Assembly: GCF_000738435.1 (NCBI RefSeq)
Contig: NZ_CP003984.1
Location: forward strand, 2,666,001-2,730,000
Origin: Planktomarina temperata RCA23
GTDB taxonomy: Bacteria > Pseudomonadota > Alphaproteobacteria > Rhodobacterales > Rhodobacteraceae
Direction: 5' to 3'
DNA: 64,000 nucleotides
A program made the translations under genes and the position numbers. The notes beneath the pieces were generated by a model, which worked only from the letters and a program-made list of their open reading frames with translations, made no database searches and had not been told where the DNA came from. This document shows, in pieces, positions 16,428 through 24,189 of this stretch (positions are counted from its first letter, which is position 1; each line of letters starts with the position of its first letter).

Positions 16428-16887
16428 ATGCGCGTTTCACGGGATAAGGCGGGCCCTGCTCCAATTCCGTCAAAAGATCCAACAAAAGCTCATAGCGCTC
16501 GGCGCCAAGCTGATTTCTATAATTTGCGGCGATCTGCGTCGCCTGCACCAAATTGTCATCAATCAGGTGCTGCCCCGCTGGGGAAATCACCACAGTTTGC
16601 CGCCGCCGATCCTTGGTATCAGACGCCCGGATGACGAGGCCATTTTGCGCCAGGCTTCGAATAATGCGCGATAGGCTTGGCATCAACAAACAGGCCTGCC
16701 GCGCAATCTCTGTCAAATCCTGCGGGCCAAATTCGGACAATATACGCAGCACCCGCCATTGCTGTTCGGTCAAACCAGAAGCTCGCAGCATATCGCGGAT
16801 CGGCGCCATGACCTTTTCACGCGATCGCATCAAGGCAATTGGTAAAGACCGCCGTGTCGAGGGAAGCTGAAGCTTGGTTCTGGCCAT
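16426..16887 (-). CDS. hpaR: MarR-family repressor, HpaR type
   Basis: 153 residues with a winged helix-turn-helix (LTEIARQACLLMPSLSRIIRSL recognition region and the DTKDRRRQTV wing). The N-terminal LPSTRRSLPIALMRSREKVM and the position divergent from hpaE match HpaR, the repressor of homoprotocatechuate degradation that responds to the aromatic substrate. The ATG at 16887 has AGGTG upstream; the open frame extends to 16938 without support. A dyad in the shared promoter region (16962-16981) is the likely operator. Confidence 0.85.
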   Translation of the reverse strand: MARTKLQLPSTRRSLPIALMRSREKVMAPIRDMLRASGLTEQQWRVLRILSEFGPQDLTEIARQACLLMPSLSRIIRSLAQNGLVIRASDTKDRRRQTVVISPAGQHLIDDNLVQATQIAANYRNQLGAERYELLLDLLTELEQGPPYPVKRA

Positions 16888-16928
16888 TGACGCACCTATG
16901 AATTGCCGTGCAATGTTATTTAAAAATA

Positions 16929-16957
16929 TTGACAGCACAATGAAAAATCAGAACACT
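16929..16957 (+). promoter_or_regulatory. Putative sigma-70 promoter of hpaE-hpaD
   Basis: A perfect -35 TTGACA (16929-16934), a 17-base spacer and a weak -10 AACACT (16952-16957) point toward hpaE. The dyad at 16962-16981 begins just downstream, where transcription would start, as expected for repression. Confidence 0.5.
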
Positions 16958-16961
16958 CCAT

Positions 16962-16981
16962 TTAGTTAACATGTTACCTAA
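16962..16981. promoter_or_regulatory. Putative HpaR operator
   Basis: TTAGTTAACA (16962-16971) followed directly by TGTTACCTAA (16972-16981) is a 20-base dyad with 9 of 10 matching positions, centred in the hpaR/hpaE divergent region. A related half site (TGTTATTTAA) lies at 16914-16923, nearer hpaR. The size and symmetry suit a MarR-family dimer. Confidence 0.6.
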
Positions 16982-17006
16982 AATCTAGGGTTGAAAGAGA
17001 GCTGCA

Positions 17007-18515
17007 ATGTCCGCGTTGGAACAAAATATCGAAAAACTCAATGGCCATTTGGCGCGCTTCCAGCGCAGCGGCATCCTGCACCGGATCGCGGGGGCGGATC
17101 ATGCGGGCGGCGGCGGTGTCTTTGAAACCCTCTCCCCGGTGGATAAATCCACAATCTGCCAGGTGGCGCGCGGCGACGCAGGCGATATTGATAAGGCAGC
17201 TAAAGCGGCCAAAGCGGCCTTTCCAGCCTGGCGCGATATGCCCGCCAAACAGCGCAAGGCTATTTTGATCAAAATTGCCGAGGGCATTGAAGCCCGCGCC
17301 GAAGAAATCGCACTCTGCGAATGCTGGGACACCGGCCAGGCCTGGCGCTTCATGTCAAAAGCGGCCATTCGCGGGGCGGAGAATTTTCGCTATTTTGCCG
17401 ATCAAGTGGAGGCCGCCCGAGATGGGCAGCATTTGCAATCGGCCACATTGATGAACATCACCACAAGGGTGCCCATCGGCCCAGTGGGTGTGATTACCCC
17501 TTGGAATACGCCCTTTATGCTCTCCACATGGAAAATTGCCCCTGCCCTCGCAGCTGGTTGCACCGTGGTGCATAAGCCCGCAGAGGCCTCGCCGCTCACG
17601 GCCCGGATCTTGGTGGAAATTGCCGAAGAGGCCGGCCTGCCTCCCGGGGTTCTAAACACGGTTCAAGGCTATGGCGAGGATGCCGGCAAGGCGCTCACAG
17701 AACACCCTGACATCAAGGCCATCGCATTTGTTGGGGAGAGCCGCACCGGTTCTATGATTACCAAACAGGGCGCAGATACGTTGAAGCGGACGCATTTCGA
17801 ATTGGGCGGCAAAAATCCCGTCATCGTCTTTGAAGATGCGGATTTGGAACGTGCTTTGGATGCGGTGATCTTCATGATCTATTCCATCAACGGCGAACGC
17901 TGCACCTCCTCCTCGCGGCTTTTGATCCATGAGACCATCAAGGACGCTTTTGAATCCCGGTTGATTGAGCGGGTCAATAAGATCAAAGTCGGCCACCCGC
18001 TCGATCCTGCCACTGAAATCGGGCCACTGATCAGCGAAGAGCATTTCGCCAAGGTCACCTCCTATTTCGATATTGCCAAAAACGATGGGGCCCAAGTGGC
18101 CGCTGGTGGGGAGGTTCTTGGCGACACCGGATATTTCATCCGTCCAACCCTCTTTACGCAGGCGAATAATGCCATGCGCATTGCCCAAGAGGAAATTTTT
18201 GGCCCGGTTCTCACCTCCATTCCATTTGCCAGTGAAGATCAGGCCCTTCAGATTGCAAATGACACGCCCTACGGGCTCACCGCCTACCTATGGACCAATG
18301 ACCTGACCCGCGCGTTGCGTTTTACTGACAAGCTTGAGGCGGGCATGATCTGGGTGAATAGCGAAAACGTCCGGCACCTGCCCACCCCCTTCGGCGGCGT
18401 CAAGGCCAGCGGAATTGGCCGGGACGGCGGCGATTGGAGCTTTGAATTTTATATGGAGCAAAAGCACATTGGCTTTGCCACCGGAGCCCATAAAATTTCA
18501 CGCCTAGGCGTCTGA
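17007..18515 (+). CDS. hpaE: 5-carboxymethyl-2-hydroxymuconate semialdehyde dehydrogenase
   Basis: 502 residues, ALDH superfamily. HpaE oxidises the semialdehyde formed by ring cleavage of homoprotocatechuate. Motifs: TPWNTPFML (oxyanion Asn), FVGESRTG (NAD loop), FELGGKNP (general base Glu) and INGERCTSSSRLL (nucleophile Cys), the last characteristic of HpaE. The RBS GAAAGAGAG precedes the ATG. It is followed 23 bases later by hpaD and lies divergent from hpaR, so hpaE-hpaD form one HpaR-controlled unit. Confidence 0.92.
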   Translation: MSALEQNIEKLNGHLARFQRSGILHRIAGADHAGGGGVFETLSPVDKSTICQVARGDAGDIDKAAKAAKAAFPAWRDMPAKQRKAILIKIAEGIEARAEEIALCECWDTGQAWRFMSKAAIRGAENFRYFADQVEAARDGQHLQSATLMNITTRVPIGPVGVITPWNTPFMLSTWKIAPALAAGCTVVHKPAEASPLTARILVEIAEEAGLPPGVLNTVQGYGEDAGKALTEHPDIKAIAFVGESRTGSMITKQGADTLKRTHFELGGKNPVIVFEDADLERALDAVIFMIYSINGERCTSSSRLLIHETIKDAFESRLIERVNKIKVGHPLDPATEIGPLISEEHFAKVTSYFDIAKNDGAQVAAGGEVLGDTGYFIRPTLFTQANNAMRIAQEEIFGPVLTSIPFASEDQALQIANDTPYGLTAYLWTNDLTRALRFTDKLEAGMIWVNSENVRHLPTPFGGVKASGIGRDGGDWSFEFYMEQKHIGFATGAHKISRLGV

Positions 18516-18538
18516 CCTCAGAATTAAAGGAGCCCAAA

Positions 18539-19522
18539 ATGCCAGTTCCCAGCCCAAATCTTTACCCAAGCTTCAACACCGTCCGCCTCAGCCATGCCTG
18601 CCTCAACGTCGCGGACTTAGGCCGCTCAAAGACCTTTTACACGGAAATTCTGGGTTTGCAGGTCTCGGATGAAACAGACAGCCATGTCTATCTGCGCGCC
18701 ATGGAAGAGCGCGGCCATCACAGCGTGATTTTGCAAAAATCCGATCTTCCCGGCACGGTGGAGGTCATGGGCTTTAAGACCTATGATGAGGCAGATTTAG
18801 ATCGGGCCGAAGCCGAGTTTCGTGCCAAAGGCTGCCCGACACAATGGGTCGAGCGCCCCTATCAGGGCCGAACCTTGTTGACCGAGGATAATATTGGAAT
18901 TCCTTTAGAATTTTATCATAAAATGGATCGCCTGCCCTCTCTGCACCAAAAATTTGCACTCTATCGCGGCGTGAAACCTTTGCGGATTGATCATTTCAAT
19001 TGCTTCTCGCCCGATGTCGACGCCTCAGTGGCGTTCTACAATGACATTGGCTTTCGGGTGACCGAATATACCGAGGATGAGGCCAGTGGCAAACTCTGGG
19101 CTGCATGGATGCATCGCAAAGGCGGCGTGCATGATATGGCCTTCACCAATGGCCGCGGCCCTCGGATGCACCATATCGCATTTTGGGTGCCGACGCCGCT
19201 GAACATCATTGACCTGCTCGATCTCATGGCCACCACTGGCTATGTCAGCAATATCGAGCGCGGACCGGGGCGGCACGGCATTTCAAACGCCTTTTTCTTG
19301 TATATCCTGGACCCAGATGGGCATCGCATTGAAATCTATTGCTCAGATTATCAAACTGTGGACCCCGATCATGAGCCCATCAAATGGGACCTCAAAGATC
19401 CGCAACGGCAAACCCTATGGGGCGCGGCGGCGCCAAAAAGCTGGTTTGAACATGGCACGGAGTTCACGGAGGTTGCGCCGCGCGACAGCGCCTTGAACGC
19501 CACGCCGATCATCGCGCCGTAA
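18539..19522 (+). CDS. hpaD: 3,4-dihydroxyphenylacetate 2,3-dioxygenase (extradiol, VOC type)
   Basis: 327 residues, two VOC (glyoxalase/bleomycin) halves, like the homoprotocatechuate 2,3-dioxygenases of Brevibacterium and Arthrobacter and unlike E. coli HpaD (type III). Metal ligands are predicted at His152 (RIDHFN), His211/212 (RMHHIAFW) and Glu265 (HRIEIY); spacing agrees with the Brevibacterium enzyme (155, 214, 267). The N-terminal VRLSHACLNVADLGRS is the non-catalytic first half. A strong RBS AAAGGAG precedes the ATG. It converges on pcaB with an 11-base gap. Confidence 0.9.
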   Translation: MPVPSPNLYPSFNTVRLSHACLNVADLGRSKTFYTEILGLQVSDETDSHVYLRAMEERGHHSVILQKSDLPGTVEVMGFKTYDEADLDRAEAEFRAKGCPTQWVERPYQGRTLLTEDNIGIPLEFYHKMDRLPSLHQKFALYRGVKPLRIDHFNCFSPDVDASVAFYNDIGFRVTEYTEDEASGKLWAAWMHRKGGVHDMAFTNGRGPRMHHIAFWVPTPLNIIDLLDLMATTGYVSNIERGPGRHGISNAFFLYILDPDGHRIEIYCSDYQTVDPDHEPIKWDLKDPQRQTLWGAAAPKSWFEHGTEFTEVAPRDSALNATPIIAP

Positions 19523-19533
19523 GCGCCGCGCGC

Positions 19534-20538
19534 TCAGCTTCCGATTGTTTCCACTTGGGCCAGCAGCTCTTGTGCCGCCCTGAGCCCTCTTGCGGTGCTG
19601 TGTAGCATCGCAGGCAAAATCATCCATTCCAGCGCCCAAGCCGCCCCAGAGCGTTCTTGCTCGTGGATCAAAGCCTGATGCATCCCGCCAAGCTGAACAG
19701 AATTATAGCGCGCCAGGGTGACCAATAGCTCCGCCAAAATTGGGTTTTGTTTATGGGGCATGGCCGAGGAAGAGCCGCCTGCGCGCAAGCGCATCTCATC
19801 CACGCCTTGCTGGGTCATGAGCGAAATATCCTTGCCCATTTTGCCTAAGCTGCCAGACACCAGCGACAGCCAATTGGCCAATTCGGCAAATCCATCGCGC
19901 ATGGCGTGCCAGCTTTTATCCGGCGCGGCCAATCCCAATTGCGCCGCAAGCGCAGCCCCGCCCGCGCCAAGGCCCACCGGGCCGCCACACTGCACGCAGA
20001 GCACACGCGCGCGCACCTCATCGAGCCGCGCGAGATGGCGCTCCAAGGGCATCCGCCAAGTGACAAGGCGATCTGCAACCGTTATGGGAAGCGCGGCCTG
20101 CATACGCGTGCGCCCCATCAAGGCACCGCCGCCATGTGCTTGCGTCAATTGCGCCAAATCCGCCTGCAACGCGATCAATCCCTGCCGGAAGATCGGTAAA
20201 ATGTCCTTCAAAGATAAAACCAGGGCCGTGTCCATCACGTCTTGGCTGGTCAGCCCTCGGTGGATATCCCCATGCAACTCTGGCGAGATCTGCGCCTTGA
20301 GACAGCGCACCAACTGAGGAACAGGCACCCCATCCGTGGCCGTTCCCTCTGTCAAATCTTCTGGGCCTATCCGGGCCGCCTCAATCGCGCGGGCCGCAGA
20401 TTCATTGCCCAATGACCGGCTGTGCGCCGCTTCAATGCGCAGCATATGCGCCAATTGCACCTCAGCAGACAGGTGCTCCGCAACGCCTTTGTCGCCGAAG
20501 AGGCCTGTCATCCAGGCATGGTCAAATACCGTCGTCAT
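19534..20538 (-). CDS. pcaB: 3-carboxy-cis,cis-muconate cycloisomerase
   Basis: 334 residues, fumarase/aspartase superfamily, converting 3-carboxymuconate to 4-carboxymuconolactone in the protocatechuate branch. The superfamily signature is GGSSSAMPHKQNP, and GLTSQDVMDTA is the second conserved region. It is a little shorter than some PcaB proteins but complete at both ends. Its ATG overlaps the stop of the preceding cleavage-enzyme gene by four bases, making it the last gene of the pcaC-H-G-BKACE-B operon. Confidence 0.92.
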   Translation of the reverse strand: MTTVFDHAWMTGLFGDKGVAEHLSAEVQLAHMLRIEAAHSRSLGNESAARAIEAARIGPEDLTEGTATDGVPVPQLVRCLKAQISPELHGDIHRGLTSQDVMDTALVLSLKDILPIFRQGLIALQADLAQLTQAHGGGALMGRTRMQAALPITVADRLVTWRMPLERHLARLDEVRARVLCVQCGGPVGLGAGGAALAAQLGLAAPDKSWHAMRDGFAELANWLSLVSGSLGKMGKDISLMTQQGVDEMRLRAGGSSSAMPHKQNPILAELLVTLARYNSVQLGGMHQALIHEQERSGAAWALEWMILPAMLHSTARGLRAAQELLAQVETIGS

Positions 20539-21377
20539 ACGGCCCGCAAACCGAGAATTTCGCGCGCTTGCGCCGGGCTTGCGACCGGGCGCTCATAGCG
20601 GGTGCAAAGTTCAGCGGCACGGGCGATCAAAGCGGCATTCGACGGGGCCAGCGTGTTGCGGTCGAGGCGCACATTGTCCTCAAGCCCAGCGCGGGTATGG
20701 CCACCTGCCGCGATGGCCCATTCATTCACAACCAATTGATTGGGCCCAATACCCGCGGCACACCACTCAGCTTGAGGCGCGCGGGCTTGCATCTGCGCCA
20801 CATAAAAATCAAAAACCGCTCGATCTGCCGGCATGGCATTTTTCACACCCATGACAAATTGCACATAGAGCTTGCCGAATAGTTTCCCCTCGTCATACAG
20901 GCGCAGAGCTTGCAAGATATGTGACAGATCAAAGGCTTCAACCTCCGGCACCACTTCATATTTTTGCATTTCACTGGCCAGCCAAGCCACCAAATCTGGC
21001 GGATTCTCATAAACCCGTGTGGGAAAGTTGTTCGAGCCGACAGAGAGGGAGGCCATATCCGGTCTCAAGGGCAACATTCCGCCGCGCTCTTGCCCCGCAC
21101 CAGAACGGCCACCCGTTGAAAACTGAATGATGACATCCGGGCTGTGCCGGCGCAGCTCCTCTTGCAGGCGGGCGAATTTTTCCGGGTCGCTGCTGGGTGT
21201 TTCATCGGCGTTGCGCACATGGGCATGAATGATCGAAGCGCCTGCCTCCACCGCGGCCAAGCTGCTCTCGACCTGCTCAGAAATACTGATAGGCACAGCT
21301 GGGTTGGCGGCTTTTGTTGGCACTGAACCGGTGATGGCGCAGCACAAAATGCAAGGTTTGTTGTGCAGATCAGACAT
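20535..21377 (-). CDS. Beta-keto acid cleavage enzyme (BKACE, DUF849) in the pca operon
   Basis: 280 residues of the BKACE family, Zn-dependent enzymes that cleave a beta-keto acid with acetyl-CoA to give acetoacetate and a new acyl-CoA (Kce is the model). The N-terminal CILCCAITGSVPTK, the metal-binding IIHAHVRNADETPSSD (His-x-His) and FSTGGRSG are typical; VGSNNFP and NEWAIAAGGHTRAGLEDN follow. The ATG at 21377 overlaps pcaG by eight bases; the open frame extends to 21437 only within pcaG. Within a pca operon the natural guess is cleavage of beta-ketoadipate to succinyl-CoA and acetoacetate; this is inference. Confidence 0.85.
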   Translation of the reverse strand: MSDLHNKPCILCCAITGSVPTKAANPAVPISISEQVESSLAAVEAGASIIHAHVRNADETPSSDPEKFARLQEELRRHSPDVIIQFSTGGRSGAGQERGGMLPLRPDMASLSVGSNNFPTRVYENPPDLVAWLASEMQKYEVVPEVEAFDLSHILQALRLYDEGKLFGKLYVQFVMGVKNAMPADRAVFDFYVAQMQARAPQAEWCAAGIGPNQLVVNEWAIAAGGHTRAGLEDNVRLDRNTLAPSNAALIARAAELCTRYERPVASPAQAREILGLRAV

Positions 21378-21930
21378 TGATAAATACCGTTTCCTTGTCA
21401 CCCTGCAGGTGGATGTTGAAGATGTAGCCATCATCACCGGATCGCTTGGCGATCAAGGTAGACCGGCGGCTGGGCTCATTAATCGCCGCCAGAATGGGAT
21501 CTTGCCCCTGGGGCTCATCTTCAAAATAAATTCGTGTGTGCAGCCCCAAGTTGATGCCGCGCGCCACAACCCAAACTTTCACATGCGCAGCCTCGTCACC
21601 TGTGGCGGCAGGAAGAATCGTCTCCAAACGGTAGCGGCCCGCCTCAGGATCCACCGCCCTGCGGGCCCAGCCGCCATATGCACCATTGGCGCCATAGCGG
21701 CCACTGGCATCGGCCTGCCAAAACTCAAGCATCGCATCCAAGACAGGATCACCAGCCCCATCAAAGATTTGCCCCGAAATGACTATTTTGCGCCCCGGTA
21801 CATCAGGCGGAAAGATATCTGCGCCCAAAACATGACCACCATACATATTTTTCAAGCCCGCAACCTTGGGCGTGCAGCCGATATGCACATAGGGACCGGC
21901 GGTTTGAGATGCGCTTTGCGAGCCGGACAT
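21370..21930 (-). CDS. pcaG: Protocatechuate 3,4-dioxygenase alpha subunit
   Basis: 186 residues, intradiol dioxygenase fold without the iron ligands, as is normal for the alpha subunit. TAGPYVHIG near the start, VLDAMLEFWQADASGRY and GYIFNIHLQG near the end are characteristic. It pairs with PcaH to open the protocatechuate ring between its hydroxyls. The ATG at 21930 overlaps the pcaH stop (ATGA) and has AGGGG upstream; a TTG three bases earlier was rejected. Confidence 0.94.
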   Translation of the reverse strand: MSGSQSASQTAGPYVHIGCTPKVAGLKNMYGGHVLGADIFPPDVPGRKIVISGQIFDGAGDPVLDAMLEFWQADASGRYGANGAYGGWARRAVDPEAGRYRLETILPAATGDEAAHVKVWVVARGINLGLHTRIYFEDEPQGQDPILAAINEPSRRSTLIAKRSGDDGYIFNIHLQGDKETVFINV

Positions 21931-22658
21931 CAATTCCCCTCCAACTTATTTTCAAACAGGGTGGACGCGCGGCCACGCAGCACAATGTCAAAGCGGAACG
22001 CCCGAAACCCCATCGGCACCGTATGCGCCATGTCCAACCGCGCAGTTAATCGATCAATCGCCTTTGGGTCCGCTATGGTTTGAACGATGGGGCAAAGTGG
22101 AATATGCGGGTCGCCTTCGAAATACATCTGCGTGATCAACCGCTGCGCCCAGCCTTGGCCAAAGCAGCTGAAATGAATATGCGCTGGCCGCCAATCATTG
22201 CCACCGTTCGGCCAAGGATAAGGACCGGGCCGCACAGTGCGGAAGGAGAAATAGCCATTCTCATCCGTCAGCGTCCGGCCACAGCCGCCAAAATTGGGAT
22301 CCAAAGGCGCCAGATAGCCATCTTTTTTGTGGCGATAACGCCCGCCAGCATTGGCCTGCCAAAACTCCAGCAGGGCCTGCGGCACCGGCCGGGCATTTTC
22401 GTCCAGAAGATGACCATGCACCATGATTTGCTCGCCAATGGCCGCAGAGCCCGGTGCGGCATAATTTATGATCAGATCATTGTCGTTGGGGCCAATGACA
22501 TCATGCCCAAAGGTGGGCCCGGTCAGCTCTCCCGGCCCTTGCTCGAGGCTCAAGAGCTTATGGCTGGGCGCGCGAAGCCGCGAGGAGCGATAATCTGGGG
22601 TCAAGGCAGGCGGCTGCAGGCTCATATCCTGCGGGTTAAAGGGGTCGGTCTCACTCAC
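21930..22658 (-). CDS. pcaH: Protocatechuate 3,4-dioxygenase beta subunit
   Basis: 242 residues, the catalytic subunit holding Fe(III). The ligands are recognisable as Tyr in GRYRHKKD, Tyr in GPYPWPNG and two His in RPAHIHFS. ALLEFWQANAGGRY and QMYFEGDPHIP are also conserved. The start is GTG, overlapping the pcaC stop (GTGA), so pcaC, pcaH and pcaG are translationally coupled. Confidence 0.95.
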   Translation of the reverse strand: MSETDPFNPQDMSLQPPALTPDYRSSRLRAPSHKLLSLEQGPGELTGPTFGHDVIGPNDNDLIINYAAPGSAAIGEQIMVHGHLLDENARPVPQALLEFWQANAGGRYRHKKDGYLAPLDPNFGGCGRTLTDENGYFSFRTVRPGPYPWPNGGNDWRPAHIHFSCFGQGWAQRLITQMYFEGDPHIPLCPIVQTIADPKAIDRLTARLDMAHTVPMGFRAFRFDIVLRGRASTLFENKLEGN

Positions 22659-23041
22659 GATGCATCCTCCATGTCCGCAAAGGTCTCCTTGGCGATTTTG
22701 ATCGCGTGATTGGCCGTCGGCACGCCGGCATAAATGGCCACATGCAAGATCAGCTCTTGGATATCCGCGCGGCTTGCACCTGTATTGGCGGTGGCGCGGA
22801 TATGCATGGCGACCTCATCCCAATGCCCCTGCGCGCAGAGCAAAGCCAGGGTCACAATCGATCGCTGCCGGTGATCCCAGGTTGGCCGCGACCAGACATG
22901 TCCCCAGGCCGCTTCGGTAATCAAATCTTGAAAAGGCGCGTCAAACGCCGATGTCTGCGCCTGCGCACGCGCAACATGCGCCTCGCCTAAGACAGCGCGC
23001 CGCGTGGCCAACCCCTCCTCATGCCGTTTTGAAGTTGTCAT
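22655..23041 (-). CDS. pcaC: 4-carboxymuconolactone decarboxylase
   Basis: 128 residues, CMD/AhpD-like fold. PcaC decarboxylates 4-carboxymuconolactone to beta-ketoadipate enol-lactone. AWGHVWSRP, HRQRSIVTLALLCAQGHWDEV and HVAIYAGVPTANHA are typical of PcaC. It is the first gene of this operon. The lactone hydrolase gene pcaD and the regulator pcaQ, which usually sit upstream in relatives, are not present here. Confidence 0.93.
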   Translation of the reverse strand: MTTSKRHEEGLATRRAVLGEAHVARAQAQTSAFDAPFQDLITEAAWGHVWSRPTWDHRQRSIVTLALLCAQGHWDEVAMHIRATANTGASRADIQELILHVAIYAGVPTANHAIKIAKETFADMEDAS

Positions 23042-23497
23042 GCGCCACGCCCTTTGAATGCAGATGTTAGCCGGAGCTCGAAACAGCCGCTCGGCTCATC
23101 TTAGTGAGGATCATAATGAAAACTTATCAATCGGTGGTCAAGTCGATACGGCCGGAAACAAGCCAGGGTGTCACCGAAACAGATAAATGCAGAATATTGA
23201 GCAGAAAACCAAAATCTCTGTCGCTGTTAGTATCTGTAGAATGCCCATCTACTGTCCTTTCATTGCGGGTTACACCAATGGGCCGGGCTGCGCGATATGC
23301 TGAGGGAGAAGTGCATCCAACCCGGCCCATCCTCGAGCCTGACCCCTTTGACCCTAGGGCCCGCTTTTGCAGAGCATTTCAGCGCCGCGTGCAAATTTTG
23401 TGATCCTTTATGCAGATCCTGTGCAGCCGGCCGCATTTTCTTTGTGCTCATAGCCGGGCTATGCCACTGTCTACGCAATCACAGGTGAGCTCAGCGC
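23042..23497. other. 456-base intergenic region between pcaC and the response regulator
   Basis: It should contain the divergent promoters for the pca operon and the two-component genes. An open frame from an ATG at 23116 with a GAGG upstream runs through much of it, but its translation resembles nothing I recognise and codon use is not convincing. No remnant of pcaD or pcaQ was recognised, and no clear operator was seen. Confidence 0.5.
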
Positions 23498-24184
23498 ATG
23501 ACACAGATCATTATTGTAGATGACGAAGTTGAAATACTTGCACCACTGGAGCAGATGTTGACCCAAGAAGGGTATCACGTCAGCGCCTTTTCCTCGAGCC
23601 TGGCCGCACAGGCGCATCTTCAGCAACACAGCGTTGATCTCGCGATCTTTGACATAAAAATGCCCGAAATGGATGGGTTTTCTCTCCTGAAATCCGTTCG
23701 GGCGAAAATGCCCAATCTGCCGATCATTTTCTTATCATCTAAGGCGGAGGAGCAAGATCAAATCATCGGTTTCACCCTTGGGGCCGATGATTATATCACC
23801 AAACCCTTTAGCAAACATCTGTTACTGTTCCGCGTGGCCGCCGTCTTGCGCCGGCATTCGGTCGGCGCTGTGACCAATTTGGATGCACCGGTGCGCGCCG
23901 GGCAGCTAACCATTGACCAGGATCGCCATTTGGTAACCTGGGCGACTATGGCGGTGGATTTAACAGTGACCGAATGTTTGTTGCTTCTGGCGATGGCGCA
24001 GCGGCCCGGTGTCGTCAAAACCCGAAACCAGCTGATGGATGCCGCCTATCGAGAAGCGATTTACGTCAGTGACCGCACCATCGACAGTCACATTCGCAAT
24101 ATTCGTCAAAAGCTGAAAGCCGTGGATCCAACCTGCGATATCATTTCGACAGTCCACGGGCTCGGCTATCGGCTTCAGGGCTAG
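23498..24184 (+). CDS. OmpR-family response regulator
   Basis: 228 residues: a receiver domain (1-120) with acidic pocket Asp8/Asp9, phospho-acceptor Asp52 (FDIKMPEMDG) and the conserved Lys in DYITKPFS, then a winged-helix DNA-binding domain ending TVHGLGYRLQG. It is paired with the sensor kinase that starts five bases after its stop. The targets are unknown; the pair resembles ChvI/ChvG in domain layout, but the rest of that locus (hprK, pckA, PTS genes) is absent, so I do not give it that name. Confidence 0.92.
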   Translation: MTQIIIVDDEVEILAPLEQMLTQEGYHVSAFSSSLAAQAHLQQHSVDLAIFDIKMPEMDGFSLLKSVRAKMPNLPIIFLSSKAEEQDQIIGFTLGADDYITKPFSKHLLLFRVAAVLRRHSVGAVTNLDAPVRAGQLTIDQDRHLVTWATMAVDLTVTECLLLLAMAQRPGVVKTRNQLMDAAYREAIYVSDRTIDSHIRNIRQKLKAVDPTCDIISTVHGLGYRLQG

Positions 24185-24189
24185 ACCCA

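Noticed and set aside
21229-22083. A 284-codon open frame antisense to the pca genes
   Set aside because: It crosses the BKACE, pcaG and pcaH coding regions, all identified by active-site motifs.
23116-23403. Possible small gene starting at an ATG with GAGG upstream, in the pcaC to response-regulator gap
   Set aside because: The translation changes character along its length, shows no known features and has no support beyond the RBS-like sequence.
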